DNA of 37,183 nucleotides from Candidatus Latescibacterota bacterium (GTDB lineage Bacteria; Latescibacterota; UBA2968; GCA-2709665), in contig JAGWBX010000019.1 of NCBI GenBank assembly GCA_021295655.1, positions 1 to 37,183 of the forward strand, in the 5' to 3' direction. The notes beneath the pieces are model-generated. The model saw only the letters and a program-made list of their open reading frames with translations, was not told the DNA's origin and ran no database searches. The translations under genes were made by a program, and so were the position numbers. Below are positions 34,338 to 37,183 of the stretch, in pieces (the first letter of the stretch is position 1; every line of letters starts with the position of its first letter).

Positions 34338-34913
34338 ATGAGCTGGATACTGGAATTGGCGTTGGCCCTTTGCCTGCTGATGGTTGCGGGTGGATACTCC
34401 GTCTATCTGATGACTCCAGGCAACAAAAAGCCGAGCGGGTCCACTGTGGGGATATTCCTGGCGGTGGCGACCGTCTGTCTGATAACCTGGGCCTTCACGT
34501 CGGAACGGTGGAACCTGCTTCCTGATGCCGATGACATCCCCGCAACTTCCCTGGCCGACAATGCCGCCGGCCTGCCGGGCGAAAGCGTAAGTCTATTGCT
34601 GGACAATCAGAGACGTCTGGAGTCAACTGCCGAAAAACTCGAGGACGTCGCAGACAGGCTCGAGCTGGCTCAATCCGGAACGGGTCTGGGCATCGCAATG
34701 GAAATCGGCATTGGCATCTGTCTGATCGTCTTCGCCGGGGGCCTTGTGAGCTATATACACCTGAGAAAAAAAAGGGAAGGCAAGGGGATGAGTCCCGAGC
34801 GGGCAAAACGAATGGAATCGCGGCTGGACGCCGTGGACCAGCGCCTGAACGACCTCCAGGAGGTGATCATCACCCTGGATGAGAGGCTCAGGCGAGAAAA
34901 AACCAGCGTCTGA
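34338..34913 (+). CDS. PspB-like membrane protein 2 (extended form)
   Basis: The product is 191 residues. The N-terminus has two membrane helices (ELALALCLLMVAGGYSVYLM, 6-25; IFLAVATVCLITWAFT, 39-54), a polar loop, and a coiled coil (QRRLESTAEKLEDVADRLEL, 91-110). From residue 121 it repeats the whole layout of the 71-residue protein at 33595: MEIGIGICLIVFAGGLVSYI as membrane helix, then MESRLDAVDQRLNDLQEVII and TLDERLRR. It therefore looks like a fusion of a two-helix module to a PspB-like module. GAGGAGGG precedes the ATG. No family name is recognised. Confidence 0.8.
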   Translation: MSWILELALALCLLMVAGGYSVYLMTPGNKKPSGSTVGIFLAVATVCLITWAFTSERWNLLPDADDIPATSLADNAAGLPGESVSLLLDNQRRLESTAEKLEDVADRLELAQSGTGLGIAMEIGIGICLIVFAGGLVSYIHLRKKREGKGMSPERAKRMESRLDAVDQRLNDLQEVIITLDERLRREKTSV

Positions 34914-34944
34914 ACAACGTCTGCAAGCCAAAGGAGGAAGCCCG

Positions 34945-35322
34945 ATGACCCGAGAAATTACTACAAAGGCCGCTGTCGTCTTCATCCTGGTCATGTTTGG
35001 GGCGGTAGCATTGAAATTCCTTTTCGGAGGCCCATTCGTGCCATGGAATTCCCCAACCTTCGTGGGCTTCGCCATCGCGCTTGCACTGGGGATCCTGCTG
35101 ATCGGCGCGACAACCGCTGCGATCGTCTGGTTTTTTGGCTACGTGCCTATACGCCTGAAGCGGCACAACCGGGGTCAGGCCCACGGATTCGAAGCGGAAC
35201 AGACAGAAGCGTACAAGATCCGGCTGAACGAAATGGATCAGCGCCTGACCGATGTTCAGGACATACTCATAACCATCGACGAGAAACTCAGCCGGTTGCA
35301 GGGAAACAGGAGCACGGGCTGA
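34945..35322 (+). CDS. PspB-like membrane protein 3
   Basis: The product is 125 residues: two membrane helices (AAVVFILVMFGAVALKFLF, 9-27; FAIALALGILLIGATTAAIV, 42-61) and the same C-terminal helix motif as its two neighbours, YKIRLNEMDQRLTDVQDILI then TIDEKLSRL (90-118). AAAGGAGGAAG lies just before the ATG, a very strong ribosome site that fixes the start and excludes the longer frame from 34879. It starts 31 bases after the 191-residue relative. Confidence 0.8.
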   Translation: MTREITTKAAVVFILVMFGAVALKFLFGGPFVPWNSPTFVGFAIALALGILLIGATTAAIVWFFGYVPIRLKRHNRGQAHGFEAEQTEAYKIRLNEMDQRLTDVQDILITIDEKLSRLQGNRSTG

Positions 35323-35441
35323 TCAGCCTTGCACACGATACCAGCGGTGCAAACGAGAGATCGAGTGGCCTCCTGGTTGATTCCAGAGTCCAGAAGGTAT
35401 TCTTCGTCAACTTCAACATCCGGAACGGGAAAGGAAGACAC

Positions 35442-35618
35442 ATGCTCGCGAAGATTCTCGGCATCATCCTTATCGCCATCGGCGCGTACCTCGGTATTTT
35501 CGAAGTATTCAAACTCATCGGCATGTCACTGGAAATCGTGTTCCTGCTCCTTAAACTGCTAGTGTCCTTTGTCCTGGTCTATGTGGGTTACCGGCTGCTT
35601 ACCGGCGACTCCAGATAA
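35442..35618 (+). CDS. 58-residue two-helix membrane protein
   Basis: A tiny hydrophobic protein with two helices: ILGIILIAIGAYLGIFEVF (5-23) and IVFLLLKLLVSFVLVYVGYR (32-51), ending LLTGDSR. AAAGGAAG lies four bases before the ATG. I do not recognise a family; E. coli PspG is a small two-helix psp protein too, but I see no clear sequence match. The 119 bases before it hold no gene. It lies 31 bases before the ECF sigma gene. Confidence 0.72.
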   Translation: MLAKILGIILIAIGAYLGIFEVFKLIGMSLEIVFLLLKLLVSFVLVYVGYRLLTGDSR

Positions 35619-35649
35619 TTCATCACCCTTTCTATAGGAATTCCCATAA

Positions 35650-36225
35650 ATGAAAAACGAACGGTATCTGGTCCGGAGGGCCGTCGAAGGTGACGCGGCT
35701 GCATTCGGCGTTCTTTACCGGGCCTTTCATGAACAGATCTACGCCACGATGGTGCGAAGGACGAGCGATCCTGAGACCGCACAGGATCTTGTGCAAACCG
35801 CATTTCTGAAGGCATATAGCGCCCTGGGCTCGTACAGGGGCGAGGCCGCATTCGCCACCTGGCTTACCCAGATCGCGCTGAACGTACATAAATCCCACTT
35901 TCGTAAACAGCAGGTGCGCCGCAGGTGGATAAAGGTGACCGACGACCCCGCAGCCCTGGCCGACGCCATGCGCGTGCCGGTTGCGGGCGAGAATCCGGAA
36001 GTCTCGGTGGAGCGAATCCAGCAGCGTGAACTGGTCAGGAAGAGTATTCGGGCATTGCCGGCCAGGTACCGCGAAGTCGTCTGGATGCGTTACGTCCGCG
36101 ACTGGACCTACGAGGAGATTACCGGGGCGCTTCAGATTCCGATGGGGACGGTCAAGACCTGGCTCAATCGCGGACGCTACCAGTTGAAGGGCGAATTCAG
36201 AAGGCGCGGGCTGGTTCCCTCCTGA
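35650..36225 (+). CDS. ECF-family RNA polymerase sigma factor
   Basis: The product is 191 residues. It has the two ECF domains: sigma-2 (about 8-92) with FGVLYRAFHEQIYATMVRRT and DLVQTAFLKAYSALGSYRGE, including the AFATWLTQIALN block, and sigma-4 (about 130-185) with IRALPARYREVVWMRYVRDW, YEEITGALQIPMGTVKTWLN, the helix-turn-helix that reads the -35 box. Such factors direct envelope-stress genes and are usually held by a membrane anti-sigma factor encoded next door. No zinc-finger anti-sigma gene follows. AGGA lies about ten bases before the ATG. It may end the psp-like operon. Confidence 0.92.
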   Translation: MKNERYLVRRAVEGDAAAFGVLYRAFHEQIYATMVRRTSDPETAQDLVQTAFLKAYSALGSYRGEAAFATWLTQIALNVHKSHFRKQQVRRRWIKVTDDPAALADAMRVPVAGENPEVSVERIQQRELVRKSIRALPARYREVVWMRYVRDWTYEEITGALQIPMGTVKTWLNRGRYQLKGEFRRRGLVPS

Positions 36226-36496
36226 CTCTGCGCGCCGGCGGGTCCCGGTCGCACTGCCAGCCAGCCTGGTGAATAAACCCATCCGGGCTACGTCCGGCGT
36301 CGCCGTAAATACCGCGGTGGGTGAGCGGTCCGGCGCCTGCGGCCGTCGGCTGAAACCATCACGAATTTGAGTTGACGAAGCGTATATTCTATATCAAATT
36401 TCGCGGCACAGGACGCATGCGGGACCCAACTTGCCTCTGGTCCGCTTGCCGGGACGTTTGTAAAGCTTCGACGAGACCCGAAGAAGGGAGCCGGAT
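36226..36496. other. 271-base gap holding a REP-like repeat and a promoter candidate
   Basis: CCCATCCGGGCTACG (36278-36292) is an inverted copy of the repeat after rlpA (18107-18121); similarity continues weakly on the other side (TGAATAAA versus TTTTTCA). TTGAGT (36367-36372), 17 bases, TATATC (36390-36395) could be the promoter of the NfeD gene. No anti-sigma gene or other coding region is seen. Confidence 0.5.
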
Positions 36497-37093
36497 ATGG
36501 ATGCCTGGTGGATGGAACTGACCGTACTCAACCAGATTTTCTACGTTCTGGCGGTTTTCTTCAGTGCGTTTTTCGTCTGGCAACTCCTGGCGGCTTTGCT
36601 CGGTCTCGGAGGCGGTGCGGACGCGGGGGTCGCCGGAGATGCGAACTTCGGCGACTCCGGGCCGGAGTTCAACGACGGTACGGTTGCCTCTTTCAAGCTG
36701 CTTTCTATCAGGTCCCTCATTGCCTTTGGCATGCTGTTCGGGTGGGCGGGCGCTCTATATTTGCAGAGAGGGCTGGAAGTTCGCACCGCCCTTGTCTACG
36801 CGCTTGTCTGGGGCAGCGCGGGCATGGCGGTCGTGGCCTATTTTTTCCACGGCATCCGGCAGCTTACCGAGACTGGAAACGCCAGCCTGGATACGTGCGT
36901 CGGCACGTCGGGGGAAGTATATCTGGATATACCGGAAGGCGGCACGGGGCAGGTCCGGGTGATGGAAAGCGGGACGGTCGCCTACGTAACTGCCCGCGGG
37001 AGAAACGGCCTGCCGGTCTCTGCCAAAACGCCGGTCCGCATTCTCCGGGTGGTGAATGCAACCACGCTTGAGGTCGAGCCCCTGAAATCCTGA
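36497..37093 (+). CDS. NfeD-family membrane protein (flotillin-partner type)
   Basis: The product is 198 residues. Three membrane stretches are visible at about 12-37 (FYVLAVFFSAFFVWQLLAAL), 70-91 (SLIAFGMLFGWAGALYL) and 96-117. The C-terminal 65 residues form the NfeD OB-fold: VGTSGEVYLDIPEGGTGQVR, SGTVAYVTARGRNGLPVSAK, TPVRILRVVNATTLEVEP. Proteins like this (YqiJ or YuaF) are usually encoded before a flotillin gene and work with it in membrane microdomains. The window ends 90 bases later, so a flotillin gene just outside is a reasonable guess. AAGGGAG lies seven bases before the ATG. Confidence 0.85.
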   Translation: MDAWWMELTVLNQIFYVLAVFFSAFFVWQLLAALLGLGGGADAGVAGDANFGDSGPEFNDGTVASFKLLSIRSLIAFGMLFGWAGALYLQRGLEVRTALVYALVWGSAGMAVVAYFFHGIRQLTETGNASLDTCVGTSGEVYLDIPEGGTGQVRVMESGTVAYVTARGRNGLPVSAKTPVRILRVVNATTLEVEPLKS

Positions 37094-37131
37094 ACGATTT
37101 CCGGCTCAGAGTTCCATACCGGCGGTGTTTT

Positions 37132-37154
37132 GCATTGCCGGTTTGCGGCAATGC
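37132..37154. other. Strong inverted repeat downstream of the NfeD gene
   Basis: A nine-base perfect stem GCATTGCCG (37132-37140) / CGGCAATGC (37146-37154) with loop GTTTG. No T tract follows on the plus strand, so it is not a classic terminator. It may be an RNA hairpin at the next gene's leader or an operator. Confidence 0.5.
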
Positions 37155-37183
37155 GGAAAACGGCTTGAGAATTGCAGCCGGCA

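Overview
This window looks like the chromosome of a Gram-negative (two-membrane) bacterium with roughly 60% GC. Evidence for two membranes: two lipoprotein-type proteins, an outer-membrane beta-barrel candidate, an RND pump and RlpA. The species cannot be named from sequence alone. The TPR lipoprotein beginning GCVYYNTFYNARK, the secreted protein with paired DFDGDG/DLNGDG calcium loops, and a divergent M19 dipeptidase remind me of uncultured FCB-related lineages such as Latescibacterota, Poribacteria or Gemmatimonadota. That placement is an inference.

Layout. (1) 1-1521: start of an unidentified minus-strand gene, a small secreted beta-barrel-like protein and a short charged ORF. (2) 1620-7879, minus strand: glnS, PRPP synthetase, an adenosine-deaminase-like hydrolase, tRNA-Gln(CTG), gltX, tRNA-Ser(GCT) and tRNA-Ser(TGA). 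Both GlnRS and GluRS are present beside a tRNA-Gln. (3) 8057-10406, plus strand: bifunctional NAD(P)HX repair enzyme and a tail-anchored small protein, ending at a terminator. (4) 10416-18127: a MITE-like element, then carB split into two same-frame ORFs, a TPR lipoprotein, pyrK, pyrD and rlpA, with a second relic of the repeat between pyrK and pyrD. (5) 18161-20676, minus strand: dockerin/beta-propeller secreted protein and an M19-family protein. (6) 21009-26111: four-S1-domain protein, ArfB-like GGQ protein and RND transporter, closed by a strong terminator. (7) 26136-30641: eukaryote-type hisA, thiL and a CopA-type copper ATPase. (8) 30759-31880, minus strand: LysM/amidase_3 cell-wall hydrolase. 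(9) 32098-37093: an envelope-stress gene island.

The island in (9) is the most interesting part. A good sigma-54 promoter with an IHF-like site drives pspA. pspA overlaps a membrane protein with a winged-helix-like tail. Then come three related small membrane proteins that share one C-terminal helix motif, a STAS protein lacking the phospho-acceptor serine, a 58-residue two-helix protein and an ECF sigma factor. After a 271-base gap with its own possible promoter comes an NfeD-type protein. I read this as a phage-shock-like membrane-integrity system in which an expanded family of PspB-like proteins replaces the usual PspB/PspC. This is inferred from architecture and context.

Other points: carB is interrupted by a single in-frame TGA, PyrD of the PyrK-coupled type has Ser at the catalytic Cys position, HisA is of the fungal/plant type, the first metal-binding domain of CopA is shortened, and the M19 protein has lost canonical metal ligands.
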